In this document: piece by piece, positions 54,348-61,606 of the stretch
Layout: every line of letters starts with the position of its first letter
Numbering within the stretch: the first letter of the stretch is position 1
Assembly: GCA_008923285.1 (NCBI GenBank)
Contig: WBSG01000012.1
Span: forward strand, 1-64,000
Length of the DNA: 64,000 nucleotides
Direction: 5' to 3'
From: Betaproteobacteria bacterium SCN2
GTDB taxonomy: Bacteria > Pseudomonadota > Gammaproteobacteria > Burkholderiales > Thiobacillaceae
Position numbers and translations under genes: made by a program
The notes under the pieces: model-generated
Database searches by the model: none
What the model was told of the DNA's origin: nothing
The model's input: the letters and a program-made list of their open reading frames with translations, nothing else

Positions 54348-55175
54348 ATGCAACTCAGTTCCCGTTTCGCAAACGCTACACCCATCTTACGCGCCGACCA
54401 TCCGTTATCGGATGATCAGATTCGCAGCGTAGCCCCTTCCATCTTCGCGGAGGAAAAGCACCTGAGCCGATCCGACCGCTACACCTATATCCCGACCGGC
54501 GAAGTATTGGGTGCCCTGCGCAAGGAAGGCTTCCAGCCTTTCATGGTGTGCCAGACACGCGTGCGCGATGGCGGCAAGCGTGAGCACACCAAGCACATGA
54601 TGCGATTGCGCCACGCGGCGCAGATCAACGGTGCAGAGGCCAACGAAAACATTTTGCTGAATTCGCACGATGGCACCAGCAGCTATCAGATGCTGGCGGG
54701 AATGTTCCGTTTCGTTTGCAGCAATGGGCTGGTATGCGGCGACACCGTGGCCGACCTGCGCATTCCGCACAAGGGCGACGTGATCGGCCAGGTGATCGAA
54801 GGCGCCTACGATGTGCTGGATGGGTTCGAGCTGGTGCGGGAACGTCAGGAAGAGATGGCTGCCATCACGCTCAACCACGGTGAATCAGAGGCATTTGCCC
54901 GCGCCGCGTTGTCGCTGAAATACGATGACCCGGTCAAGCCTGCGCCCATCACGGAAACACAATTGCTTCACTCTCGACGCCGGGAGGATGATCGACCCGA
55001 CCTATGGAGCACGTTCAACCGCGTGCAGGAAAATCTGGTTCAAGGTGGGCTGTCCGCACGCACGGCCAACGGACGCAGGAACCGCACCCGCGCCATCCAG
55101 GGCATTGACCAGAACGTCAAGGTCAACCGGGCGCTATGGATATTGGCCGAAGAAATGAAGCGGCTCAAAGGCTGA
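54348..55175 (+). CDS. DUF932 (phage/plasmid-like) protein
   Basis: 275 residues. It contains TPILRADHPLSDDQIRSVAPSIFAEE at the start and the core YQMLAGMFRFVCSNGLVCGDTVADLRIPHKGDVIGQVIEGAYDVL. DUF932 is common on plasmids, phages and ICEs; a role in DNA transfer or replication is suspected but not shown. Expressed alone, with its own terminator. Confidence 0.88.
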   Translation: MQLSSRFANATPILRADHPLSDDQIRSVAPSIFAEEKHLSRSDRYTYIPTGEVLGALRKEGFQPFMVCQTRVRDGGKREHTKHMMRLRHAAQINGAEANENILLNSHDGTSSYQMLAGMFRFVCSNGLVCGDTVADLRIPHKGDVIGQVIEGAYDVLDGFELVRERQEEMAAITLNHGESEAFARAALSLKYDDPVKPAPITETQLLHSRRREDDRPDLWSTFNRVQENLVQGGLSARTANGRRNRTRAIQGIDQNVKVNRALWILAEEMKRLKG

Positions 55176-55180
55176 CATGC

Positions 55181-55200
55181 GAGGGGGCTTTGCCCCCTCA
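55181..55200 (+). terminator. Terminator-like hairpin after the DUF932 gene
   Basis: GAGGGGGCTTTGCCCCCTCA, the same hairpin as after radC but followed by TTTC rather than a long T-run. It begins five bases after the stop codon. Confidence 0.65.
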
Positions 55201-55235
55201 TTTCAAGGCAATGCAGCAGCGGGTGGCCATGCAAC

Positions 55236-55322
55236 GCCGCCGCGCCGCCCAGACTGATAAAGCTGGGCGGCGCGGCGGCAGTCGGGTAGCGACTGCCCGA
55301 TGGCGAAATGCCTTTCGCCATC
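55236..55322. repeat. Three consecutive perfect hairpins
   Basis: Hairpin 1: 17-bp stem (55236-55252 with 55263-55279), 10-base loop. Hairpin 2: 8-bp stem GGCAGTCG (55277-55284 with 55290-55297), 5-base loop; it shares three bases with hairpin 1. Hairpin 3: 10-bp stem GATGGCGAAA (55299-55308 with 55313-55322), 4-base loop. This is far more folding than a terminator needs. It could be a structured RNA, a single-strand origin or a protein-binding site. Confidence 0.75.
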
Positions 55323-55387
55323 CCTATCTTTGTTCATCCGTCCAATGAGTACACTATGCTTTGGGCTGGGCATCCGATCCCAAAAAC

Positions 55388-55412
55388 GCGCCCCGCCGCT
55401 TGGGCGGGGCGC
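55388..55412 (-). terminator. Hairpin acting as a minus-strand terminator, inverted copy of one at 56254
   Basis: A perfect 10-bp stem GCGCCCCGCC with loop GCTTG. On the minus strand it is followed by TTTTTG. It is the exact reverse complement of the 25 bases after the DUF736 gene. It would stop transcription from the right, where no gene is read, which raises the question of an untranslated RNA. Confidence 0.6.
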
Positions 55413-55935
55413 TGAGGACGACAGGCGTTACTGCGCCGGGTTGTGCAATCACGCGCCTTACCCGACGCTGGCGGGCAGACTGCCATAAACGACGGCGGCT
55501 CACCGATAAGCCGTCCACCATGCCGAGACCTAACCACGCCGCGATCGATCAAGCCCGCGCCAATGCGCGAGGAGCTTTCATCCTTGGTGATTCGGAACTT
55601 ACCTTGCCTGCGATGAGGTGCGTGCCGGCAACGCTTCTGTGCAGGGATGCCGGAGCCATGCTGCCTTTCGGTGAGGATCACACCCAACGGCGGCCTTGGC
55701 TTGTCGTGAATCCTGGCGAGGCAACGGCTACGCCTCGGGCTTCATGGCTGCAACCGTCCGGCCCAACAAATTTCCCCGGCACTGCGTGCCTTCCTCGCGA
55801 AACAAATTTCTTGTTCCTCCCGGTCCTCCACTGCGTTGCGGCCGCTGCGCGATGCAACCCGCCCGTACCTCGCCCTTCGGATCACCGACAAGGCCGCGAT
55901 GGGCGCGACCTTGCACCACCAAAAGGAGATTCATC
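55413..55935. other. GC-rich non-coding leader of the DUF736 gene
   Basis: 523 bases. Frames on both strands lack motifs. AAAAGGAGATTCATC is the ribosome site at its end. A minus-strand transcript is possible because a minus-strand terminator lies at its left edge. Confidence 0.45.
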
Positions 55936-56241
55936 ATGGCAAACATCGGCACCTTCACCGCACAGAACGACAGCTTCACCGGCACGGTTCGCACCCTGAC
56001 GCTCAACGTTAAGGTCAAAATCATTCCGAACGCCAAGGAAAGCGAGAACGCCCCGGACTACCGCATCGTCGCCGGCAACTTCGAGATCGGCGCGGCGTGG
56101 AAGAAAATCAGCAAGGCAGAGCGGCCCTACCTGTCGGCGACCCTGGATGATCCGTCGTTCCCGGCGACCATCTACGCCCGCCTGGTCGAAGGCGAGGACG
56201 GCGCGCACAACCTGATCTGGTCGCGCAGCAAGGGCGACTGA
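55936..56241 (+). CDS. DUF736 protein
   Basis: 101 residues. It starts MANIGTFTAQNDSFTGTVRTL, the family hallmark, then APDYRIVAGNFEIGAAWKKISKAERPYLSATLDDPSFPATIYARLVEGEDG. DUF736 is a standard member of this ICE backbone; predicted small beta protein of unknown role. The ATG was chosen from the ribosome site and the family start; a longer frame upstream is not supported. Confidence 0.93.
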   Translation: MANIGTFTAQNDSFTGTVRTLTLNVKVKIIPNAKESENAPDYRIVAGNFEIGAAWKKISKAERPYLSATLDDPSFPATIYARLVEGEDGAHNLIWSRSKGD

Positions 56242-56253
56242 TCGTCGCCCTCG

Positions 56254-56278
56254 GCGCCCCGCCCAAGCGGCGGGGCGC
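56254..56278 (+). terminator. Terminator after the DUF736 gene
   Basis: A 10-bp stem GCGCCCCGCC with loop CAAGC, followed by TTTCG. Exact inverse of the hairpin at the left of this gene module. Confidence 0.75.
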
Positions 56279-56760
56279 TTTCGAGTTCAGCGTCCGCGTT
56301 GGACGCATTTCCGTAAAAGCGCCATTGCGGCTTCGTGCATCGGCGGCAAGCCGCTTTCACGAATCTGCGATTCCGTGGAACGCAGTCAATGCGCGGAGCC
56401 GGCTTCGTGCATCCGTTGTTTTACAGGGAAGCGGTTTCGCTATTTTCAGGGATCGGGAAACTCCGTGCGTCCACCGGCTGATGCCGGGGCGCGCTGTCGT
56501 GCTGCGCATCGAGCCACCCTTGGCGTCTCGCCCCTTCGGCTTCCATCACTGACGCCTGCGCGCTTCGCTTGCTATAGCGGGCAACGGTGGGGGCTGGCTT
56601 GCTGTGCCCTTCACCTTATCACGGCGTTCTCGCCGTCAAGGTCTGCGCGCGCCTTGCGCGCTGGCGTCCTGCGGCCGTCTGCGAACCCTGACGGCTGTGC
56701 TGCGCCGTGCCTCTCGCGGTCTCGGGCAATCCCGCCCGAAATCCTTCCAAGGAGAAGACC
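56279..56760. other. Non-coding leader of the first DUF2958 gene
   Basis: 482 bases with no convincing gene. CGGCTTCGTGCATC occurs twice (56328-56341 and 56400-56413). CCAAGGAGAAGACC ends the leader. Confidence 0.45.
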
Positions 56761-57108
56761 ATGACGAAGCTCATCACCGACGAACAACGCGCACAACTGC
56801 TGACCAACGGCCGGCAGTCCCTCGAAAACGAAAACTTCGACCCACCACCCGTGGTCAAGTTGTTCACCCCTGATGCGGGCGCGACCTGGCTGCTCACCGA
56901 GATCGACCCGGACGACCACGACCATGCTTTCGGGCTGTGCGATCTGGGGCAGGGTTTTCCGGAGCTGGGCTATGTGAGCCTGGCCGAGCTGCAATCCGTG
57001 CGTGGCTGTCTCGGCCTTGCGGTCGAGCGGGATCTGCACTTCATTGCGACGAAGGCGATCAGTGCCTATGCGCGTGAAGCGCGGCTCGCGGAGCGCATCG
57101 TGGCGTAG
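56761..57108 (+). CDS. DUF2958 protein (copy 1)
   Basis: 115 residues. Core: PPPVVKLFTPDAGATWLLTEIDPDDHDHAFGLCDLGQGFPELGYVSLAELQSVRG and ERDLHFIATKAISAYAREAR. DUF2958 is typical of ICE backbones; function unknown. A paralogue lies about 630 bases downstream, with the XRE gene between them on the other strand. Confidence 0.92.
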   Translation: MTKLITDEQRAQLLTNGRQSLENENFDPPPVVKLFTPDAGATWLLTEIDPDDHDHAFGLCDLGQGFPELGYVSLAELQSVRGCLGLAVERDLHFIATKAISAYAREARLAERIVA

Positions 57109-57150
57109 CCGTCACGCGGGCGCTGCCGCTGGGCAGCGCCCTTTACTCCC

Positions 57151-57438
57151 CTATTTGCTCTTCTTGGCCTGAATGGCGGCCAGTTCGCGCTGCACGTGCT
57201 CGATGAGCTTGTCCACCCCCTTGATGTCGCCGCCATAGGCCAGCGTCAACAGCGTGAGCGGATGCACGTCCATGACCTCGCACAGCTCGGCGACCTTGCT
57301 CAAGGTCGGGCTTTTCAGGCCACGTTCGAGCGAACTCATGTACGTGCGGCTCGACACGTCCGAGAAAGCTTCCTGGCTGAGGCCACGGGCTTTTCTGACT
57401 GTCTTGAGCGCCGCAGGGAATGAGTTCTTCGATGTCAT
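57151..57438 (-). CDS. XRE-family controller-type regulator (QseC/C-protein-like)
   Basis: 95 residues, one HTH_3 domain: ALKTVRKARGLSQEAFSDVSSRTYMSSLERGLKSPTLSKVAELCEVMDVHPLTLL. Size and motif (YMSSLERGLKSPTL) resemble controller proteins of restriction-modification systems and QseC of ICEMlSymR7A, which sets a bistable switch for transfer. A dyad just upstream with GACT/AGTC halves is the likely operator. Divergent from the second DUF2958 gene. Confidence 0.85.
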   Translation of the reverse strand: MTSKNSFPAALKTVRKARGLSQEAFSDVSSRTYMSSLERGLKSPTLSKVAELCEVMDVHPLTLLTLAYGGDIKGVDKLIEHVQRELAAIQAKKSK

Positions 57439-57741
57439 CAGATCGTTTCATGTAAAACAACGATGACACCTGATCGCGCCCTATAGGACTACAATCTATA
57501 GTGTTCATTTGTAGTCTTCCCTGCTTGAATTTGTTGCGGGCGTGTCTATGCTGAAAGCCGCTTTTACTGACATCATGGCTTCCGTACTTACGCAATCGCC
57601 GATTCGTGTACCCACGGATTCGGTGAAATCCGCTTTGGCAATTTGGTGCGGAAGCGCACTTGTACATTCAAGTTTTGACTCATCGACACGTTTGCGCAAA
57701 ACTGACGCCGCGTTGATCGTGACCCCTTGCGCGCAACAACC
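57439..57741. other. Divergent regulatory region between the XRE and DUF2958 genes
   Basis: 303 bases. It contains the dyad operator and, on the plus strand, a small frame coupled to DUF2958. The rest is lower in GC than the surrounding backbone, as expected for promoters. Confidence 0.5.
57481..57516. promoter_or_regulatory. Candidate operator of the XRE controller
   Basis: GACTACAA (57487-57494) and its exact inverse TTGTAGTC (57509-57516) are 14 bases apart. CTATAG occurs at 57481 and 57496. GACT/AGTC halves recall controller-protein C-boxes. It starts 43 bases upstream of the XRE start. Confidence 0.6.
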
Positions 57742-57745
57742 ATGA
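57542..57745 (+). CDS. Possible small coupled ORF upstream of DUF2958 copy 2
   Basis: 67 residues (GTG start; an in-frame ATG is two codons later). Its stop overlaps the DUF2958 ATG as ATGA, which suggests translational coupling. There is no known motif and no good ribosome site, so it may be spurious. The peptide has several Thr/Ser and a SFDSSTRLRKTDAA segment. Confidence 0.25.
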   Translation: MSMLKAAFTDIMASVLTQSPIRVPTDSVKSALAIWCGSALVHSSFDSSTRLRKTDAALIVTPCAQQP

Positions 57746-58089
57746 AACCACTCATCAACGACGATCACCGCAGCCAACTGCTGGACAACGGCGCTGCCGC
57801 CGCGCGTGGCGAGAAGCGTGACCCGCTGCCGGTCGTCAAGCTGTTCACCCTGGACGCACATGCGACCTGGCTGTTGACTGAACTCGATCCCAACGATGGC
57901 GACACGGCCTTCGGCCTGCTCGACCTCGGCATGGGCATGCCGGAACTCGGCTATGTGAAGTTGTCCGTCCTGGAAGGCATTCGCGGGCCACGGAACCTGG
58001 CCGTTGCACGTGATCTGCATTTCACGCCAAAGCGGCGACTGTCCGAGTACGTCCGGCAGGCGCGAACCGATGGATCAATCAACGATTGA
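57742..58089 (+). CDS. DUF2958 protein (copy 2)
   Basis: 115 residues, paralogue of copy 1: LPVVKLFTLDAHATWLLTELDPNDGDTAFGLLDLGMGMPELGYVKLSVLEGIRG and ARDLHFTPKRRLSEYVRQAR. The two copies share most core residues but differ at the N-terminus, so the duplication is not recent or has been under different selection. This copy is under the divergent region with the XRE operator. Confidence 0.9.
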   Translation: MKPLINDDHRSQLLDNGAAAARGEKRDPLPVVKLFTLDAHATWLLTELDPNDGDTAFGLLDLGMGMPELGYVKLSVLEGIRGPRNLAVARDLHFTPKRRLSEYVRQARTDGSIND

Positions 58090-58423
58090 TCGATTCCTGT
58101 TGGCCTGCTGGTGGCGGGCCACTCCATGCGATGACATATAGGCTCGCATTGCGTCTTCTTGGGTCTGAGTCCAGGCATTCTTTAGTATTGATCGTTGCTC
58201 ATTCCTGCAGCGGCGCAACGCGGTCGCAAATAGTGCGAATGTCCCGCCCGTTATTGGCCACCTTGCCGACGCAGACCGATGATGGAACTTTACCCACCCA
58301 TCATCATCAACTTAAAATCTTGCGTTTATGTGATTAACCCATAACAGTCGAAGACCGAGGCGGTCTTGCCCACCGTGTCCCCCGTGGCGATTGATTTCTT
58401 TCTAATCGAGAGGAGGTTTCGCC
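58090..58423. other. Leader region of the DUF6499-DUF2285 gene
   Basis: 334 bases. It has AT-rich promoter-like sequence near 58300-58345 (TTAAAATCTTGCG, TTATGTGATTAACC), a small GACCG-AGG-CGGTC hairpin and a strong GAGAGGAGG ribosome site. No gene or clear operator is seen. Confidence 0.5.
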
Positions 58424-59197
58424 ATGGCAGATTCGAGCGCCGTTCACTGGCATCCCAGCGCTGCATACCTGTACGTCCTGCATCTGGACGGCCCGGCGCT
58501 GGCTTGGGAATACCTGCGGCGTAACCCGGAATACCGTCACGCTTGGAAACACCACCGGCACCGTCCGCAGCACGCGGCGCTTCGCTGGGGCTTGCGCCTG
58601 CTGGAAGACCCCATGCGCGATGCACGCGACGCGCACCCCGACTGGTTCCCTGATCCCTCCTCGGTCGTCCAGGTCTATCCCGACGCCGACCCCACTGAAG
58701 ATGCGCTGCCGTTCCATCTCTGGCACTTCCCCGGCCGCAAGCACCTGACGCACGACGGCAAGCGCCTGGTGCTGACCACCCGGCTCGTCGGCCGCATGCT
58801 GCGCATGGCGATATCTCCCGCACTGGCGGACGGCATGGCTTACGCCTATGCCGTCCGCGCCGGTTGCCAGCTCCGCGAGCGCTGGCGTGCAATCGAACCT
58901 GAGCTGTCGATGCTCGACACCGACAGCGCGCACCACAGCGCGACCACCTCGGACAGACCAGGCCGCACATCGATGCTCCACATGCACACCCTGCAGGCGC
59001 TCGACGGCACGCTGGCAGGTGCCTCGCAGCGCGGCGTGGCCGAAGTGTTGTTCGGCATCACCACGGTCGCCGAGCGTTGGTACGAGGACAGCGATCTGCG
59101 CGCCCAGGTTCGCCGCATCATCCGGCGCGGACAAACGCTCATGGGAGGCGAATACCGCCGCCTACTGCAACCCGGCAGCGCAGCACAGGGACGTTAG
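58424..59197 (+). CDS. One-piece FseA-like activator (DUF6499 + DUF2285)
   Basis: 257 residues. Residues about 9-75 (WHPSAAYLYVLHLDGPALAWEYLRRNPEYRHAW) fit DUF6499; about 125-250 (HFPGRKHLTHDGKRLVLTTRL.., LHMHTLQALDGTLAGASQRGVAEVLFG.., DLRAQVRRIIRRGQTLMGGEYRRLL) fit DUF2285, a variant HTH domain. In ICEMlSymR7A these two halves come from two genes joined by a programmed +1 frameshift to make FseA, which turns on the excision factor rdfS. Here they are one continuous frame. A GAGAGGAGG ribosome site precedes the ATG. Confidence 0.88.
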   Translation: MADSSAVHWHPSAAYLYVLHLDGPALAWEYLRRNPEYRHAWKHHRHRPQHAALRWGLRLLEDPMRDARDAHPDWFPDPSSVVQVYPDADPTEDALPFHLWHFPGRKHLTHDGKRLVLTTRLVGRMLRMAISPALADGMAYAYAVRAGCQLRERWRAIEPELSMLDTDSAHHSATTSDRPGRTSMLHMHTLQALDGTLAGASQRGVAEVLFGITTVAERWYEDSDLRAQVRRIIRRGQTLMGGEYRRLLQPGSAAQGR

Positions 59198-59304
59198 CAC
59201 GAACGCGCAAAACGTCCCTGCGCAGAACGCCTGACTTTCCCGAGACTGCTTCCATCCGGCGGCGATTGCTTCGTCGGCGATCTTGACCGATGGAGGCCCA
59301 TGCC

Positions 59305-59604
59305 ATGAGACCCGCACCGTTACGGCAGCATCCCGTACCCGCAGCCACCCAGCAGCCTACCCAGACCACGCAGTCTGCGCGTTACCTGACTAACAACGAA
59401 GCCGCCGAGTTCCTGCGGCTGTCGCCGCGCACGCTGGAAAAACAGCGCGTCATCGGCGGCGGGCCGCGCTTTCGCAAATTCGGCCGGCGCGTGATGTACG
59501 CCGTCGCCGACCTCGAAGCGTGGGCCGATGCACGCAGCTTCGAGATGACTTCCGACCCCCAATACACCGAACAACACGCCGCGCGCCGTTCCGGCTCGCG
59601 CTGA
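59305..59604 (+). CDS. AlpA/RdfS-like HTH protein (candidate excision factor)
   Basis: 99 residues from the ATG eight bases after GGAGG. An MerR/AlpA-type HTH (ARYLTNNEAAEFLRLSPRTLEKQRVIGGGPRFRKFGRRVMYAVADLEAWADAR) follows a Gln/Pro-rich start. It sits directly after the FseA-like gene, as expected for RdfS, the recombination directionality factor that favours excision. It could instead be another HTH regulator; position is the main support. Confidence 0.82.
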   Translation: MRPAPLRQHPVPAATQQPTQTTQSARYLTNNEAAEFLRLSPRTLEKQRVIGGGPRFRKFGRRVMYAVADLEAWADARSFEMTSDPQYTEQHAARRSGSR

Positions 59605-59626
59605 TCGGCGATGGACACCTTTGTCG

Positions 59627-60520
59627 ATGGCCATCGGGCAGGACCCGCAGCGCGAGCAGCTCGAACTGTTCCATGCTTTCTCGGGCGAACTGCCCGCGCG
59701 CGATGCGCAGGACCTGATGGCGTATCCGTTCTTCTCGCTGGCCAAGAGCAAGCGCACGGCGCCGATCGACTTTCGCACCAGCAGCGTGACGGTGCGGGTC
59801 GAAGGAACGGCCGAGCATGGCATCGCGACGATCTGGGATGCCGACATTCTGATCTGGGCCGCCAGCCAGATCGTCGAGGCGCGCGATGCGGGCATTCGCT
59901 CGTCGCGGCTGATGGCGGCCACGCCCTACGAGATCCTGCGCTTCATCGGTCGCGGCACGTCGCTACGCGACTACCAGCGCCTCAAGGCGGCGCTGGATCG
60001 CTTGCAGTCCACCAGCGTGGCCACGTCGATCCGTCAGCACAATGCGCGGCGTCTGCACCGCTTCTCGTGGATCAACGAGTGGAAGGAGCGCGCGGACGGC
60101 CAGGGCCGGCCGCTGGGCATCGAGCTGATCCTGCCGGACTGGTTCTACGCCGGTGTGCTCGAAGAGAGCCTGGTATTGACCATCGACGCCAACTACTTCC
60201 GCCTGACCGGCGGCATCGAGCGCTGGCTGTACCGTCTGGTGCGCAAGCACGGCGGCTGGCAGCGCGACGGCTGGCGTTTCGATTTCCCGCAGCTGTACCG
60301 AAAATCCGGCAGTCTGGCGCGCTTCACCGACTTCGCCTACGACCTGCGCTGCATCGTGGCGCGCCAGCCCTTGCCGGGCTACACGCTCGCCATCTTGCGG
60401 TCGAGGCATGGGCCGGAAGTGTTGACCTTCCGCGCCGTACCGTCCACGGCACCGCTGCGACCCGGCGGCAGCTTTGGTGCCAGCCAGGGTGTCATCAGCG
60501 TGCCTGTGGAAAAACGGTGA
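59627..60520 (+). CDS. repA: RepA-type replication initiator
   Basis: 297 residues (an upstream TTG two codons earlier is possible). Replication initiator protein A family: MAYPFFSLAKSKRTAPIDFR, TPYEILRFIGRGTSLRDYQRLKAALDRLQSTSVATSIR, HRFSWINEW and LTIDANYFRLTGGIERWLYRLVRKH. It should bind the iterons right after its stop codon and start plasmid-like replication of the excised element. Confidence 0.9.
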   Translation: MAIGQDPQREQLELFHAFSGELPARDAQDLMAYPFFSLAKSKRTAPIDFRTSSVTVRVEGTAEHGIATIWDADILIWAASQIVEARDAGIRSSRLMAATPYEILRFIGRGTSLRDYQRLKAALDRLQSTSVATSIRQHNARRLHRFSWINEWKERADGQGRPLGIELILPDWFYAGVLEESLVLTIDANYFRLTGGIERWLYRLVRKHGGWQRDGWRFDFPQLYRKSGSLARFTDFAYDLRCIVARQPLPGYTLAILRSRHGPEVLTFRAVPSTAPLRPGGSFGASQGVISVPVEKR

Positions 60521-60526
60521 ATCCAC

Positions 60527-60700
60527 TCGTGCTATCGGGAGTAGAAATCCTCGTGCTATCAGGCGCAGCACTGTCGTGCTATCAGGAGTACGAACAGGCC
60601 ACAAAGTATTGTGTGGCGCTGGTCTCGGCGCCTCTTAACTTGGTTTCTAACTTTGAATCTATAAAACTAACGATAAAAAGACCCCGCGCGCTGTGGATAA
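60527..60700. other. Putative replication origin: three iterons, AT-rich region, DnaA box
   Basis: TCGTGCTATC occurs at 60527, 60551 and 60574 (periods of 24 and 23 bases), with a longer shared core in the second and third copies (TCGTGCTATCAGG). An AT-rich stretch follows (60636-60680), then CTGTGGATAA at 60691-60700, the reverse complement of TTATCCACAG, a perfect DnaA box. The order iterons/AT-rich/DnaA box next to repA is that of an iteron plasmid origin. Confidence 0.75.
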
Positions 60701-60725
60701 ACCGGCGCGCGAAAGGCCACGCATC

Positions 60726-61364
60726 ATGATCATCGCGCTGCTCAACCAGAAAGGCGGGGTCGGCAAAACGACACTCGCCACGCACATTGCTGGCGAGCTG
60801 GCCTTGCAAGGCAGCTCAGTGATCCTGCTTGATGCCGATCCACAAGGTTCGGCACTCGATTGGACCCAGCGCCGTAGCCAGAATGGTTTGCCAAGATTGT
60901 TCAGCGCTGTCGGTCTGGCAAGGGAAACCCTGCATCAGGAAGCGCCAGAACTCGCCAGGCGCTGCGATCACATTGTCATCGATGGCCCACCCCGAATTGC
61001 CGCCCTCGCGCGCTCCGCGCTGCTCGCAGCGGACCTGGTGCTGATTCCCGTTCAGCCCAGTCCCTACGACGTATGGGCCAGCGCCGAAATGGTGTCGCTG
61101 ATTCGCGAAGCGCAAGTGTTCCGGCCAACGCTACGCGCGGCCTTCGTCATCAACCGGCGGGTCAGCACCACGGTGATCGGGCGCGAGGCACGTAATGCGC
61201 TCACCGATCAACCGTTGCCATCGCTGTTGTCCGAGGTTCGCCAGCGCATCGTGTTCGCCGACAGCGTGGCCAGGGGTCAACTCGCCCACGAACTCGACGC
61301 AGACAGTAATGCCGCACGCGAGATCGCGACGCTCGCCGCTGAAGTGTTGAGGATGGCGCCATGA
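60726..61364 (+). CDS. parA: ParA-family partition ATPase
   Basis: 212 residues. The deviant Walker A is LNQKGGVGKTTLATH (Lys9 and Lys14), followed by VILLDADPQGSALDW and HIVIDGPPRIAALARSALLAADLVLIPVQPSPYDVWAS. ParA proteins segregate low-copy DNA. It starts after the origin and overlaps the next gene by four bases. Confidence 0.93.
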   Translation: MIIALLNQKGGVGKTTLATHIAGELALQGSSVILLDADPQGSALDWTQRRSQNGLPRLFSAVGLARETLHQEAPELARRCDHIVIDGPPRIAALARSALLAADLVLIPVQPSPYDVWASAEMVSLIREAQVFRPTLRAAFVINRRVSTTVIGREARNALTDQPLPSLLSEVRQRIVFADSVARGQLAHELDADSNAAREIATLAAEVLRMAP

Positions 61365-61606
61365 AGAATGGGAAACGGGTTGCCATCGGTGCGCGTCCAC
61401 CTGCCAATCCACACGCAGATGCCTGGGTGCGCCAGGGCGACGGTGCAGACATCGGCAAGACCGATCTCTACACCGCCCGGTTGACCCTCGACGTGACGCC
61501 GGCGCTGCGCGCCCGCATCAAAATTGAAGCCTTCACACGCGGCATCACGGTCGCCGAGATGCTGCGTGCGCTGCTGGAACATGAATTCCCGGAGAAACAG
61601 CCATGA
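61361..61606 (+). CDS. Small protein with ribbon-helix-helix-like C-terminus (ParG/ParB-like?)
   Basis: 81 residues. The C-terminal part (LYTARLTLDVTPALRARIKIEAFTRGITVAEMLRALLEHEF) has the beta strand and two helices of a ribbon-helix-helix DNA-binding fold. Lying directly behind parA with a four-base overlap, it may be the partition-site binding partner. Overlaps the next gene too. Confidence 0.82.
   Translation: MKNGKRVAIGARPPANPHADAWVRQGDGADIGKTDLYTARLTLDVTPALRARIKIEAFTRGITVAEMLRALLEHEFPEKQP

Noticed and set aside
58424-59197. A programmed frameshift inside the DUF6499-DUF2285 gene
   Set aside because: Both domains are already in one continuous frame, so no shift is needed.
59611-60729. 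A 372-codon frame overlapping repA in another phase
   Set aside because: Out-of-frame shadow of the RepA gene; no motif of its own.
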